From the NCBI GenBank assembly GCA_016286205.1, contig JAEESF010000008.1, positions 1 to 64,000 on the forward strand: a stretch of 64,000 nt of DNA, given 5' to 3'. The DNA comes from Colicola sp016286205. Lineage in GTDB: Bacteria > Bacteroidota > Bacteroidia > Bacteroidales > Paludibacteraceae. Position 1 is the stretch's first letter; every line of letters begins with the position of its first letter. Positions 17,269 to 25,622 of the stretch are shown piece by piece. The translations under genes and the position numbers were made by a program. The notes under the pieces are model-generated. The model did no database searches. It worked only from the letters and a program-made list of their open reading frames with translations, and had not been told where the DNA came from.

Positions 17269-18345
17269 CTATCTGTAGTCTTCCGCCCTATAGACTAATC
17301 CGCCTTCTGAGTATTCGGTTATTATACCATAGTAGGTCTTAAAAAATTCATACGGGTTAAAGAAATCTTTCTCCCTATATAATGTATCTTCCATATTGTT
17401 TAATCGCGACAGGGTGGTCCTATCGTATCTCTGTAAGCATTTCTGCATCGCTATTGTCATTCTCTCCTGGACAGTCATCTTCCTTGTGTTATATCTGAAA
17501 GCAAATTCATTCAGGTAGAGCTGTGTATATTTCCTGCTGTAATGAACCTGTACAAATGTGTTGGTCCTTTCTAGCCAGCTAAAAACATTCTCTATCATAT
17601 TAGAGCTGGTCCCGTTGTCAGCTAAATATTGTCCCTTGCTGTGGTTATTAGTGTGTAATTCGCGTCCGGTCAGCTTATCCCAGTCTTTATATAGTAAAGA
17701 GTTGTCTGATACCGCTAATCCCCCTGGTGCCACATGTTTCCTGTATACCTCAATTAGGTCATCCTGTTTTATAGGTGTAGGAACCTGCATTAAAACTACC
17801 TTATCTCCGTCTGTGATCCCAAAAGCAGCTTTCTTGGTCCTCACGTTAATCGCATTTCCAAGTGCTATCTTTTCCCTTACCGTCTTCGGTGCATACGGTA
17901 AATGGAACCTCGCTATAAGCTGCTGTCGCTTCCTTAAACAAAAATTCCTGTAATCACCTCCTATATATACCTCATCGTGTGCAACTATGGGTCCTGTAAA
18001 TGTTATATCATCCTGCTTAAGAGCTGTCCTCAGTCGCATCAGCATATAGTAAGCAGCCTTCTGGGTAATCTGTAATTTACGCGCTAATTCGTAAGAGCTA
18101 ATCCCCTTACCGGTCAAATCCAGGTAAAGTGCCAGCATCCAAAAACTAATCGGTAATTTAGAACCGTGAAATAATGTATCGGTCTTATCAGAAAAAATCT
18201 TTCCGCAGTCCTTGCATTTGTAGCGTCCGTCGGGTAATCGGGTAATCCGGTGTGATCCGCAGCTGCAGGTTATGCCATCCGGCCATCTCAAATTCCTGAA
18301 AATCTCATCCCCATGCTGGGCGATGTAAAACAAATTCCAGTCCAT
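17269..18345 (-). CDS. IS1595 (ISXO2-like) family transposase
   Basis: 358 residues, apparently intact. An N-terminal zinc ribbon (CSCG ... CKDCGKIF, about residues 27-50) precedes the ISXO2-type DDE domain: the first aspartate in AHDEVYIGG, the second in AVSDNSLLY, and the glutamate near SSNMIENVFSWLER. It has its own promoter-like site at 18369-18400. I could not find convincing terminal inverted repeats: an 8-bp direct repeat ATGTTAAT flanks it (about 17164 and 18481), but the inward ends do not match. It may be a full IS with diverged ends or a stranded transposase. Confidence 0.85.
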   Translation of the reverse strand: MDWNLFYIAQHGDEIFRNLRWPDGITCSCGSHRITRLPDGRYKCKDCGKIFSDKTDTLFHGSKLPISFWMLALYLDLTGKGISSYELARKLQITQKAAYYMLMRLRTALKQDDITFTGPIVAHDEVYIGGDYRNFCLRKRQQLIARFHLPYAPKTVREKIALGNAINVRTKKAAFGITDGDKVVLMQVPTPIKQDDLIEVYRKHVAPGGLAVSDNSLLYKDWDKLTGRELHTNNHSKGQYLADNGTSSNMIENVFSWLERTNTFVQVHYSRKYTQLYLNEFAFRYNTRKMTVQERMTIAMQKCLQRYDRTTLSRLNNMEDTLYREKDFFNPYEFFKTYYGIITEYSEGGLVYRAEDYR

Positions 18346-18368
18346 AATATCTTATCTTTAAATTATAC

Positions 18369-18400
18369 GCAAAGATAAGAAAAATAATTGATATATGAAA
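18369..18400 (-). promoter_or_regulatory. Promoter of the transposase gene
   Basis: Minus-strand TATCTTTGC at 18377-18369, with a TTTC in place of TTTG at the -33 position. The leader is about 24 nt. Confidence 0.6.
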
Positions 18401-18506
18401 ATTTTTGGGCTGAAAAATGACAATAAAAATGTATTTTTTCTGGTAGCGTAACCTATTGAAAATCAATTCGTTCAGCTTATATGTTAATACCCTCGATAAT
18501 CTCGAC

Positions 18507-18572
18507 AATAACCTACTAATAACCTACTAATAACCTACTAATAACCTACTAATAACCTACTAATAACCTGCT
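18507..18572. repeat. Six tandem 11-bp repeats (AATAACCTACT)
   Basis: Five perfect copies of AATAACCTACT and one with a G (AATAACCTGCT), contiguous. It is preceded by CTCGATAATCTCGAC (18492-18506), related to the GTCTCG words of the other arrays. It sits in the 380-nt spacer between the transposase and the lipoprotein gene, 49 nt upstream of the plus-strand -33 box. The rest of the spacer holds only the two promoters. Confidence 0.9.
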
Positions 18573-18620
18573 ATTGTCAGGGTGTTGGCAGTAAAAATAT
18601 GCATAAAAGTTGCTCGGGAA

Positions 18621-18653
18621 TTTGGTCATATGCAAAAAAAGCAGTAACTTTGC
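18621..18653 (+). promoter_or_regulatory. Promoter of the lipoprotein gene at 18728
   Basis: TTTG 18621-18624 and TAACTTTGC 18645-18653, spacing 20 nt, with the AAAAAAAGCAG core between them. The leader is about 70 nt. Confidence 0.8.
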
Positions 18654-18727
18654 GGTCGATTTGGAAAAAAGAAACTAATTAACCAATCAAGAATATTTAC
18701 ATTTAACCAACTATTATTATCATTATT

Positions 18728-19639
18728 ATGAAAAAATTCTTTTATTTGATGACATCGGTTGCCGTATTGGCACTGTGCTTCAACTCTTGCAAAGAGAAAA
18801 ACAAACCAGAGCCTGAACCAGAACCACAACCGCAACCTACAGTTCCGACGATTGCTGTGGCGATTGAGAATGTTAGCTACACCGAAATTGCATTTAGTGT
18901 AACTCCCTCTGACACTGCGGCGACATATGCCATTACTTATTATGCCCCCAACTACGTAGAGAGTAAAAGTAACGCAGAACTTCAGGCCGCGGTAAAGGCA
19001 GAAATAGATGAAAGCATCACGTTTGCTAGAGAAAATTATGGTCTTGAGTTTACTTATGCTGATTTTCTGAATAATGGGGCAAAGAACTATTATTTTGATG
19101 AGTTGTATCCAGGAACTGCGTATGCGATTGTAGTAAGTTATATGGATACCCTCGGAAACTTTACGGGCGAAGTAGCCGTAGCGGTTGCTAACACTCTGGC
19201 GGTTGTAGAGCCTACAGGCGAAGAAGTGACTTTGGGTGCATTAACAGCAAACTCTTTTGAAGATTATCGTGACTATGATAACTCCTGGATGATGTATTTT
19301 GGCGACGAAGCAGAAACGATAGAACTGTGTCTAAGTATATTCGCTGATGAAATAGGAGGTAACTTTAGTACAGATGATCTGGATGTTGATTATTCATACC
19401 TATGGATTGAGAATGAACTAGATGCCATAGGTTTCCAGAGCATAGCTGTTACATCAAATGTCAGCTCAGATGGCAAGACTGCTAACTTTGCCGGTAATGT
19501 AGTTGCTTATAACGGAATCAAGTATATCTTTACTGCTACTGCAAACTTGGAAGAGTTGATTGGTGAAGAATCCGGATTGGCTGCTCGTCGTATATCTAAG
19601 AAAGCCGCTGCTCCGAAGAAAATGGCTCAACGTAAATAA
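18728..19639 (+). CDS. Lipoprotein with fibronectin-like domain, basic C-terminus
   Basis: 303 residues. Signal peptide with a lipobox-like FNSC at residues 19-22, then a Glu/Pro/Gln-rich linker (EPEPEPQPQP) expected to extend the domain from the membrane. The middle contains a beta-sandwich-like region ending in LYPGTAYAIVVSYMD, as in Fn3-type domains. A second beta-rich region follows (about 170-285), and the protein ends in an unusual lysine/arginine/alanine-rich tail (from 286). I recognise no enzyme. It resembles the next lipoprotein in domain order. Confidence 0.75.
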   Translation: MKKFFYLMTSVAVLALCFNSCKEKNKPEPEPEPQPQPTVPTIAVAIENVSYTEIAFSVTPSDTAATYAITYYAPNYVESKSNAELQAAVKAEIDESITFARENYGLEFTYADFLNNGAKNYYFDELYPGTAYAIVVSYMDTLGNFTGEVAVAVANTLAVVEPTGEEVTLGALTANSFEDYRDYDNSWMMYFGDEAETIELCLSIFADEIGGNFSTDDLDVDYSYLWIENELDAIGFQSIAVTSNVSSDGKTANFAGNVVAYNGIKYIFTATANLEELIGEESGLAARRISKKAAAPKKMAQRK

Positions 19640-19660
19640 TATTCGCTAAAAAACGATTAA

Positions 19661-19693
19661 AATGACATTCGCTCTTGCGGATGTCATTTTTTT
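19661..19693 (+). terminator. Intrinsic terminator between the two lipoprotein genes
   Basis: AATGACAT and ATGTCATT arms with a 12-nt loop and a T-run. The T-run merges into the spacer of the next promoter, so terminator and promoter overlap physically. Confidence 0.8.
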
Positions 19694-19706
19694 GTTGTAC
19701 CTTTGC
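19673..19706 (+). promoter_or_regulatory. Promoter of the lipoprotein gene at 19735
   Basis: TACCTTTGC at 19698-19706 with CTTG at about 19673-19676 in the -33 position. It overlaps the preceding terminator hairpin. Confidence 0.7.
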
Positions 19707-19734
19707 ACTCGCAATTCAAAATTTATCGATTATC

Positions 19735-20529
19735 ATGAAAAAGATTCTTTCTATTCTGGCTCTCGCGGCCGTAGTTTTCGGTTTCTCTGCATGTGAGGGT
19801 TCCGGTGGACTCAATCCTCTGAAAGAGGGATTTAATGTTTCGGCAGACGGCGTTATGGATGTTAGCGCGATTATTCAGATCGAGGCTAAGAGCAAAAAGG
19901 TTACCTATTTCTGGGCTTGTTACCCGTTGGATTCGGTCAAGAATATGACGATCGAGGATCTCACGAGCAAGGCTCATTCTGAACTGCTTTACCGCAAGGC
20001 AGAGGATGAGGCGAACCAAGGAAAACAGCTTCCGCTGACAAATTATCTCAGCAAAGGCCGCACATATGCCAATTTGGACAATCTCCAGCCAGCCACCGAT
20101 TATGTATTCGTTGTGGTTGGATTAGATGAGTACGGTCAGCGCTATGGAGGTGAGGCACAACTCGGATTCCAAACACTCGACCTGATTCCACGTGATGAGC
20201 AGACCTTTGAGCTAGAGGGCAGTCTTGTTGACTATACAGAAGAAGGTGATCCTCGAGGCTTCTATATCATGGCCGAAAAGACTTTTGAAGATTTGGACAT
20301 AAAGTTCCGTTTTGATGCTAGAAGCAATACGCTTGAGGGTAATTTCACGCTCGATGATTTCGTAGAGGGAACTACTTTCTTTATCGTCAACGGATGGAAT
20401 GAGGGATTCTATAGCCTGGATTTTCACGGACACATCAATACCTCGGATCATACATATATATTCGAAGGCGTTGCAGTAGGATGGAATAGGGTACGTTACA
20501 ACCTGACCATTGTGTGCCCAATTGAATAA
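19735..20529 (+). CDS. Lipoprotein related to its upstream neighbour
   Basis: 264 residues from ATG 19735, placed by the promoter and the signal peptide MKKILSILALAAVVFGFSAC with a lipobox FSAC. An Fn3-like segment ends LQPATDYVFVVVGLDEYGQ, comparable to LYPGTAYAIVVSYMD in the neighbour, followed by a similar C-terminal beta-rich region (EGNFTLDDF versus GGNFSTDDL). The two genes probably derive from one another. Function unknown; envelope location is predicted. Confidence 0.75.
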   Translation: MKKILSILALAAVVFGFSACEGSGGLNPLKEGFNVSADGVMDVSAIIQIEAKSKKVTYFWACYPLDSVKNMTIEDLTSKAHSELLYRKAEDEANQGKQLPLTNYLSKGRTYANLDNLQPATDYVFVVVGLDEYGQRYGGEAQLGFQTLDLIPRDEQTFELEGSLVDYTEEGDPRGFYIMAEKTFEDLDIKFRFDARSNTLEGNFTLDDFVEGTTFFIVNGWNEGFYSLDFHGHINTSDHTYIFEGVAVGWNRVRYNLTIVCPIE

Positions 20530-20600
20530 TAAAATTATCTAAAAGGGAAAGGCGACTGTTTCGGAGGGTTTTCTTTTTGGAAAACTTTTCAACAATCGAA

Positions 20601-20638
20601 AAAATGCAAATTGCTCATAATGAGCGGTTTGCATTTTT
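20601..20638 (+). terminator. Intrinsic terminator, potentially bidirectional
   Basis: Nested hairpin: outer arms AAAATGCAAA/TTTGCATTTT and inner GCTCAT/ATGAGC, with A-runs before and T-runs after. Confidence 0.85.
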
Positions 20639-20685
20639 GTTTTGGAAAACTTTTGAAAAATGTTGAAAACTTTCTTGTCAAAAAG

Positions 20686-20718
20686 TTTGCACAATTGAAA
20701 TATTTGTAGTACTTTTGC
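20686..20718 (+). promoter_or_regulatory. Promoter of nrdDG
   Basis: TTTG 20686-20689 and TACTTTTGC 20710-20718, spacing 20 nt. Confidence 0.8.
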
Positions 20719-20721
20719 ACT

Positions 20722-20857
20722 CGATTTTGATACTCACTGAACGCCGTTTTAATAAGCAAATTATGCTCATCCTTGCATTGAAGCGGTCTAAGGGGTTAAC
20801 TGCGTTTCTCGGACGACAAAAATAATACATTTTTATACTCTATACATAACAAATATT
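20722..20857 (+). other. Long nrdD leader, no assigned element
   Basis: About 135 nt of transcribed leader precede the nrdD ATG, much longer than most leaders in this window. I see no riboswitch family or NrdR-like box I can name. Short complementary segments (ACGCCG/CGGTC-like) exist but are weak. Confidence 0.3.
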
Positions 20858-22957
20858 ATGGAAACATACATCGTAAAACGTGATGGTAAGAAAGAATTAT
20901 TCACCATCGACAAAATCAAAAACGCCATCTCTAAGGCCTTCTTGGCAGTAGGTGCGTTCGCAACCGAGGAAACTCTGGTTAGTATCTTGTCGCATGTACG
21001 CGTTCATGATGGTGCTACCGTGGAGGAGATTCAGAATCAGGTGGAAGTAGCACTGATGGCAGAGGGTTACTATCAAGTAGCCAAGGCTTACATGCTCTAT
21101 CGTCATCAACACACAGAGGATCGTGACACTCAACGTCGTTTGGACTTTATGATGAACTATGTTCAAGCATCTAATGCCGCAGAAGGTAGTAAATTTGATG
21201 CGAATGCAAACGTAGAGCACAAGAACATTGCTACGCTGATTGGCGAGTTGCCTAAGCAAGGCTTCATCCGACTGAATCGTCGTCTTTTGACCGAACGCAT
21301 CAAACAGATGTTCGGCAAAGAGTTGAGTGACCGCTACATGAACTTGCTCAACCAACACTTCATCTACAAGAACGATGAAACCAACCTGGCGAACTACTGC
21401 GCATCTATCACTATGTACCCATGGTTGATCGGTGGTACGAAGAGTATTGGCGGTAACGCTACACCTCCTCATAACCTGAAATCGTTCTGCGGCGGATTCA
21501 TCAACATGGTATTCATGGTTTCGTCCATGCTTTCCGGTGCTTGCGCAACGCCTGAGTTCCTGATGTACATGAACTACTTCATCGAGCAGGAATTTGGAGC
21601 AGACTATTTCAAACGTGCTGACGAAGTGGTAGATATGAGTACTCGTCATCGCACGATTGACAAAGTGATTACTGACTGCTTCCAGCAGGTAGTGTACAGT
21701 TTGAACCAACCGTCCGGTGCACGTAACTTCCAATCGGTATTCTGGAACATCAGCTACTACGACCGTTACTATTTCGAGTCGTTGTTTGGTAATTTCTACT
21801 TCCCGAACGGCGAGCAGCCTCATTGGGATAGTCTGGATTGGTTGCAGCGCCGCTTCATGCGTTGGTTCAACGAGGAGCGTACGCGTTGCGTATTGACCTT
21901 CCCTGTAGAGACCATGGCTCTGTTGGCTGAGAATGGCGACGTGAAAGACAAGGAGTATGGCGACTTCACAGCAGAGATGTACGCAGCAGGACACTCGTTC
22001 TTTACGTATATTTCGGATAATGCGGATTCGCTGTCCAGTTGCTGCCGTCTGCGTAATGAGATCACCGACAATGGATTCAGCTACACACTGGGTGCGGGTG
22101 GTGTATCTACCGGATCAAAATCGGTTTTGACCATCAACCTGAACCGTGCTATCCAATATGCAGTACGTAACAATATCCCGTATCAGGCATACGTAGAGGA
22201 GATCGTGGACCTGATGCACAAAGTGCAACTGGCTTACAACGAGAACCTGAAGAATCTGCAAGAGCGTGGTATGTTGCCATTGTTCGATGCCGGTTATATC
22301 AATATCGGTCGTCAGTATCTGACCATCGGTGTGAATGGTTTGGTAGAGGCTGCTGAGTTCCTCGGAATTGAGATTAAGGACTCGCCAGAATATGCACACT
22401 TTGTACAAGAGGTACTGGGAATCATCGAGAAGCTAAACAAACAGTATCGCACCAAGGACGTAATGTTCAACTGCGAGATGATTCCTGCAGAGAATGTGGG
22501 TGTTAAGCATGCTAAATGGGATAAGGAAGATGGCTATGTCGTTCCGCGTGACTGCTACAACAGCTATTTCTACGTAGTAGAGGATACTAAGTTGAATGTG
22601 TTGGATCGTTTCCGTCTGCACGGACGTCAATACATCGAGCACTTGACCGGTGGTTCGGCACTCCACTGCAACCTGGAGGAGCACTTGAGTCAAGCTCAGT
22701 ATCGTCAATTGCTGCGCGTGGCAGCTCAGGAAGGATGTAACTACTTTACATTCAATATCCCGAACACCATTTGCAACGATTGCGGTCATATTGACAAGCG
22801 CTATCTGAAGGAGTGTCCGCATTGCCATTCTAAGAATGTGGACTATCTGACTCGCGTGATCGGTTATATGAAACGCGTAAGCAACTTCTCTGAGGCACGC
22901 CAGAAAGAGGCCGCAAAGCGTTACTACGCAGAGGCATCGAAGGCACCTAAGTGCTAA
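20858..22957 (+). CDS. nrdD: Anaerobic ribonucleoside-triphosphate reductase
   Basis: 699 residues, class III ribonucleotide reductase. An ATP-cone domain occupies about residues 1-92 (YIVKRDGKKELF start). The C-terminus has the zinc site CNDCGH ... CPHCHS and the glycyl-radical loop RVIGYMKRVSNFSE with the radical glycine at about 669. It reduces ribonucleotides to deoxyribonucleotides under anaerobic conditions, activated by NrdG. Its stop overlaps the nrdG start by one base. Confidence 0.95.
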   Translation: METYIVKRDGKKELFTIDKIKNAISKAFLAVGAFATEETLVSILSHVRVHDGATVEEIQNQVEVALMAEGYYQVAKAYMLYRHQHTEDRDTQRRLDFMMNYVQASNAAEGSKFDANANVEHKNIATLIGELPKQGFIRLNRRLLTERIKQMFGKELSDRYMNLLNQHFIYKNDETNLANYCASITMYPWLIGGTKSIGGNATPPHNLKSFCGGFINMVFMVSSMLSGACATPEFLMYMNYFIEQEFGADYFKRADEVVDMSTRHRTIDKVITDCFQQVVYSLNQPSGARNFQSVFWNISYYDRYYFESLFGNFYFPNGEQPHWDSLDWLQRRFMRWFNEERTRCVLTFPVETMALLAENGDVKDKEYGDFTAEMYAAGHSFFTYISDNADSLSSCCRLRNEITDNGFSYTLGAGGVSTGSKSVLTINLNRAIQYAVRNNIPYQAYVEEIVDLMHKVQLAYNENLKNLQERGMLPLFDAGYINIGRQYLTIGVNGLVEAAEFLGIEIKDSPEYAHFVQEVLGIIEKLNKQYRTKDVMFNCEMIPAENVGVKHAKWDKEDGYVVPRDCYNSYFYVVEDTKLNVLDRFRLHGRQYIEHLTGGSALHCNLEEHLSQAQYRQLLRVAAQEGCNYFTFNIPNTICNDCGHIDKRYLKECPHCHSKNVDYLTRVIGYMKRVSNFSEARQKEAAKRYYAEASKAPKC

Positions 22958-23424
22958 TGAAAGTAGCATCGTTTGACATCGTATTTCAGGAGATTCCCGG
23001 AGAGGTAACGCTTGCGCTGAACCTCTCCGGTTGTCCGTGTCATTGTCAGGGTTGCCACAGTCAGCATCTGTGGGAAGATATAGGCGAACCACTAGATGAA
23101 ACGCTGCTGGACGGCCTGATGGATCGTTATGGCAGTCAGATAACCTGTGTATGCTTTATGGGCGGAGATCAGGATCCGGAATATGTTCTCCGCATGGCCG
23201 AGCATGTTAGGCAAGCATCGGTAAAGGCCGCGTGGTACAGCGGTCGTCAAGGAATGCCTATGGCCTATCATTTGCCCTTAGATTCTTTGGATTACGTCAA
23301 GTTCGGGCCATATATAGAGGCACTTGGCGGACTGAAGAGCCCGGAGACGAACCAACGTCTATACAAGAGAGTAGGTGACAATTGGGAGGATATAACAGGC
23401 CTATTTCATCACAAGGATTGCTAA
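22957..23424 (+). CDS. nrdG: Anaerobic RNR activating radical-SAM protein
   Basis: 155 residues from ATG 22957, which shares a base with the nrdD stop; the ATG 6 nt earlier lies inside nrdD. The radical-SAM cluster motif CX3CX2C is in GCPCHCQGCHSQHLW, typical of NrdG. It uses S-adenosylmethionine to create the glycyl radical on NrdD. The compact size is normal for the family. Confidence 0.93.
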   Translation: MKVASFDIVFQEIPGEVTLALNLSGCPCHCQGCHSQHLWEDIGEPLDETLLDGLMDRYGSQITCVCFMGGDQDPEYVLRMAEHVRQASVKAAWYSGRQGMPMAYHLPLDSLDYVKFGPYIEALGGLKSPETNQRLYKRVGDNWEDITGLFHHKDC

Positions 23425-23459
23425 AAAGAGGTCTTTTTTTATAAAAAAACGCGCAAACT

Positions 23460-23492
23460 ATTGCATATGTCAAAAAAAAGCAGTAATTTTGC
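23460..23492 (+). promoter_or_regulatory. Promoter of rplM-rpsI
   Basis: ATTG 23460-23463 followed by CATATGTC, an A-run, GCAG and TAATTTTGC (23484-23492); spacing 20 nt. Nearly identical cores precede gltX and btuB. Confidence 0.8.
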
Positions 23493-23522
23493 GCCGTTTT
23501 TTGAATTCAAGTATTAACTCGT

Positions 23523-23573
23523 CGAGTCGGGCAGTGGCGTAACCAACCGCGTAAATGATGTCTGTCGGCTCGG
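23523..23573 (+). ncRNA. Ribosomal protein L13 leader (predicted autoregulatory RNA)
   Basis: The leader folds into a long stem with CGAGTCGGGCAG pairing to CTGTCGGCTCG with a bulge, about 20 nt upstream of the rplM start. L13 leaders have been described in Bacteroidia and bind L13 to repress the operon. The family match is from memory of that motif and the position; the stem itself is visible. Confidence 0.6.
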
Positions 23574-23591
23574 CCTAAATGAACAAAATTA

Positions 23592-24047
23592 ATGGAATTT
23601 AACAGTTACAAGACTGTGTCGGTCAACAATGCAACCGTTCAGAGAGAATGTGTTGTGATCGATGCTCAAGGCCAGATTCTTGGCCGCATGTGTACGAAAG
23701 TAGCAAAGCTGCTTCGTGGTAAGTACAAACCATCGTACACTCCCAACGTAGATTGTGGTGACGATGTTATCATCATCAATGCTGCCGGTGTTAAACTGAC
23801 AGGCAACAAATGGAACGAGCGTGAGTACGTTCGCTACACCGGTTATCCTGGTGGTCAGCGTACGTTTACCCCTGCCGACTTGATGGCAAAAGGCGCAGAC
23901 TTCCTGATTCGTCGTGTAGTGAAAGGTATGCTTCCCAAGAACCGTCTTGGCGCAAAGCAAATCAAGCATTTGCACGTATTTGACGGACCGGAGCACAACA
24001 TGCAGGCCCAGAAACCCAAACAAATTGATATTAACACCCTTAAATAA
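23592..24047 (+). CDS. rplM: 50S ribosomal protein L13
   Basis: 151 residues, normal length. The conserved VIDAQGQILGRMCTKVAKLL, PNVDCGDDVIIINA and RRVVKGMLPKNRLG segments identify L13, an early assembly protein of the large subunit. It starts right after the predicted leader and is followed 11 nt later by rpsI, the usual bacterial pair. Confidence 0.97.
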   Translation: MEFNSYKTVSVNNATVQRECVVIDAQGQILGRMCTKVAKLLRGKYKPSYTPNVDCGDDVIIINAAGVKLTGNKWNEREYVRYTGYPGGQRTFTPADLMAKGADFLIRRVVKGMLPKNRLGAKQIKHLHVFDGPEHNMQAQKPKQIDINTLK

Positions 24048-24058
24048 TTGAGAAGAGA

Positions 24059-24445
24059 ATGGAAACAGTTAATGCATTAGGTCGTCGTAAATCTGCAGTA
24101 GCACGCGTTTACGTAAATGAAGGTGCCGGCAAAATTACTATCAATGGCCGCGACATCGAGAGCTACTTCCCCTCTTCGATTCTTCGCTACATCGTATTGC
24201 AACCGCTGAACAAACTTGAGGCAGCAGGCAAGTACGACATCAAGGCAAATCTGGATGGTGGCGGTTACAAGGGACAAGCAGAAGCATTGCGTTTGGCAAT
24301 TGCTCGTGCACTGGTAAAAATCAATCCGGAGGACAAGGCAGCACTTAAGGCAGAAGGCTTCATGACGCGTGATGCTCGTGAGGTAGAACGTAAGAAACCG
24401 GGTCAACCCAAAGCACGTAAGCACTTCCAGTTCAGCAAACGTTAA
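24059..24445 (+). CDS. rpsI: 30S ribosomal protein S9
   Basis: 128 residues. The N-terminal ALGRRKSAVARVY and the C-terminal KKPGQPKARKHFQFSKR identify S9, whose C-terminal tail reaches the P-site tRNA anticodon. Normal length, co-transcribed with rplM. Confidence 0.97.
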   Translation: METVNALGRRKSAVARVYVNEGAGKITINGRDIESYFPSSILRYIVLQPLNKLEAAGKYDIKANLDGGGYKGQAEALRLAIARALVKINPEDKAALKAEGFMTRDAREVERKKPGQPKARKHFQFSKR

Positions 24446-24453
24446 CCCATCTA

Positions 24454-24490
24454 AACCGTGTGGACTCCCCCAGTGGACTACCACACGGTT
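24454..24490 (+). terminator. Strong hairpin between rpsI and rpsB
   Basis: Perfect 10-bp stem AACCGTGTGG/CCACACGGTT with a 17-nt loop, followed by GGTTTTGG rather than a clean T-run. It may end the rplM-rpsI transcript or be part of the rpsB leader. Confidence 0.7.
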
Positions 24491-24492
24491 GG

Positions 24493-24571
24493 TTTTGGTG
24501 GCCTGATAATGGTTCTAGAATCATTAGCGCGTATGGTTATAATGTTTTGTGCGCGTGATAGACACACCAAA
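24493..24571 (+). ncRNA. Structured rpsB-tsf leader (predicted)
   Basis: An outer stem TTTGGTG (24494-24500) with CACCAAA (24565-24571) encloses two inner elements: a hairpin around GGTTCTAGAATC and one closed by CGCG/CGCG. It lies about 50 nt upstream of the S2 start. I cannot match it to a named family, but position and closed fold suggest S2-dependent autoregulation. Confidence 0.45.
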
Positions 24572-24620
24572 GCTAAAGGATTTTAATAAAATAATCAAAC
24601 TAACATTAAACAAATCAAAA

Positions 24621-25586
24621 ATGAGAACAAATTTTGATCAATTGCTCGAGGCCGGTTGTCATTTCGGTCACCTCAAGCGCAAATGGAATCCGGCAATGGC
24701 TCCGTACATCTACATGGAGCGTAACGGAATTCACATTCTGGACCTCAACAAAACTGCCGTAAAGATTGAAGAGGCAGCAGAGGCAATGAAGAATCTGGCA
24801 CGCAGTGGCCGTAAAATCCTGTTCGTAGGCACAAAGAAGCAGGCACAAGAGATTGTTGCTGCTCATGCTCAAGAGGTAGCAATGCCTTACATCACCGAGC
24901 GTTGGGCCGGTGGTATGCTCACTAACTTCCCAACCATCCGCAAGGCTGTGAAGAAGATGAGCCAAATCGACAAAATGACTACCGATGGTACGCTAGATAA
25001 CGTATCGAAGCGTGAGAAACTGCAAATTGCTCGTCAACGTGAGAAACTGGAGAAGAACCTAGGTTCTATCGCAGATATGACTCGTCTGCCGAGCGCAGTA
25101 TTCGTGGTAGATGTTATCAAAGAGAAGATTGCCGTAGCAGAGGCTAACCGTCTGGGAATCCCTGTATTCGCTATCGTTGATACCAATTCTAATCCTAACA
25201 ATATCGATTTCGTAATCCCTGCTAACGACGATGCAACCAAGTCGATTGACGTAATCCTGACCGCTCTCTGCGATGCAATCAAAGAGGGTCTGGAGGAGCG
25301 CAAAGTAGAGAAGGCTGACGAGAATGCCGCTGAAGCTCAAGCAGAAGAGAACGGCGAGATTCCAGCACCGAAAGAGCGTCGTCAGCGTATCCGCAAAGCC
25401 GCTCCTGCTCCTGAGAAAGTAGCAGAGCAAAAGGCTGAGCCTGTTGAGGAAAAGAAAGCAGAAGAGCCTAAGGCTGAGGAAGTTAAGGTAGAGGAGGAGA
25501 AAGAAGAAGCTCCTAAAGCAGCGAAGAAAGCTCCAGCAAAGAAACCTGCTGCAAAAAAAACAGCAGAGAAGAAAGCTGAGAAATAA
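24621..25586 (+). CDS. rpsB: 30S ribosomal protein S2 with long charged C-terminal extension
   Basis: 321 residues from ATG 24621; an upstream in-frame ATG would translate the leader. Residues 1-230 are a normal S2: FDQLLEAGCHFGHLKRKWNP, FVGTKKQAQEIV, ERWAGGMLTNF and PVFAIVDTNSNP. The last 90 or so residues are a low-complexity Lys/Ala/Glu/Pro tail ending in histone-H1-like AAKKAPAKKPAAKK. Many bacterial S2 proteins stop near 240-280 residues. The tail may be disordered and bind RNA; that is inference. tsf follows. Confidence 0.95.
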   Translation: MRTNFDQLLEAGCHFGHLKRKWNPAMAPYIYMERNGIHILDLNKTAVKIEEAAEAMKNLARSGRKILFVGTKKQAQEIVAAHAQEVAMPYITERWAGGMLTNFPTIRKAVKKMSQIDKMTTDGTLDNVSKREKLQIARQREKLEKNLGSIADMTRLPSAVFVVDVIKEKIAVAEANRLGIPVFAIVDTNSNPNNIDFVIPANDDATKSIDVILTALCDAIKEGLEERKVEKADENAAEAQAEENGEIPAPKERRQRIRKAAPAPEKVAEQKAEPVEEKKAEEPKAEEVKVEEEKEEAPKAAKKAPAKKPAAKKTAEKKAEK

Positions 25587-25622
25587 AACTAGGTTAGAAA
25601 TTCTAAATTCATAAATTCTAAT

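Noticed and set aside
17160..18490. Terminal inverted repeats and an 8-bp target duplication for the IS1595-like element
   Set aside because: ATGTTAAT occurs on both sides, but the adjacent inward sequences do not form an inverted repeat, so the boundaries are not supported.
18507..18572. CRISPR array
   Set aside because: The 11-bp units are contiguous with no spacers, and no cas genes are present. The same applies to 40670-40724 and 52778-52832.
20897..21994. 365-codon minus-strand frame
   Set aside because: Shadow of nrdD; the nrdD frame carries all the family motifs.
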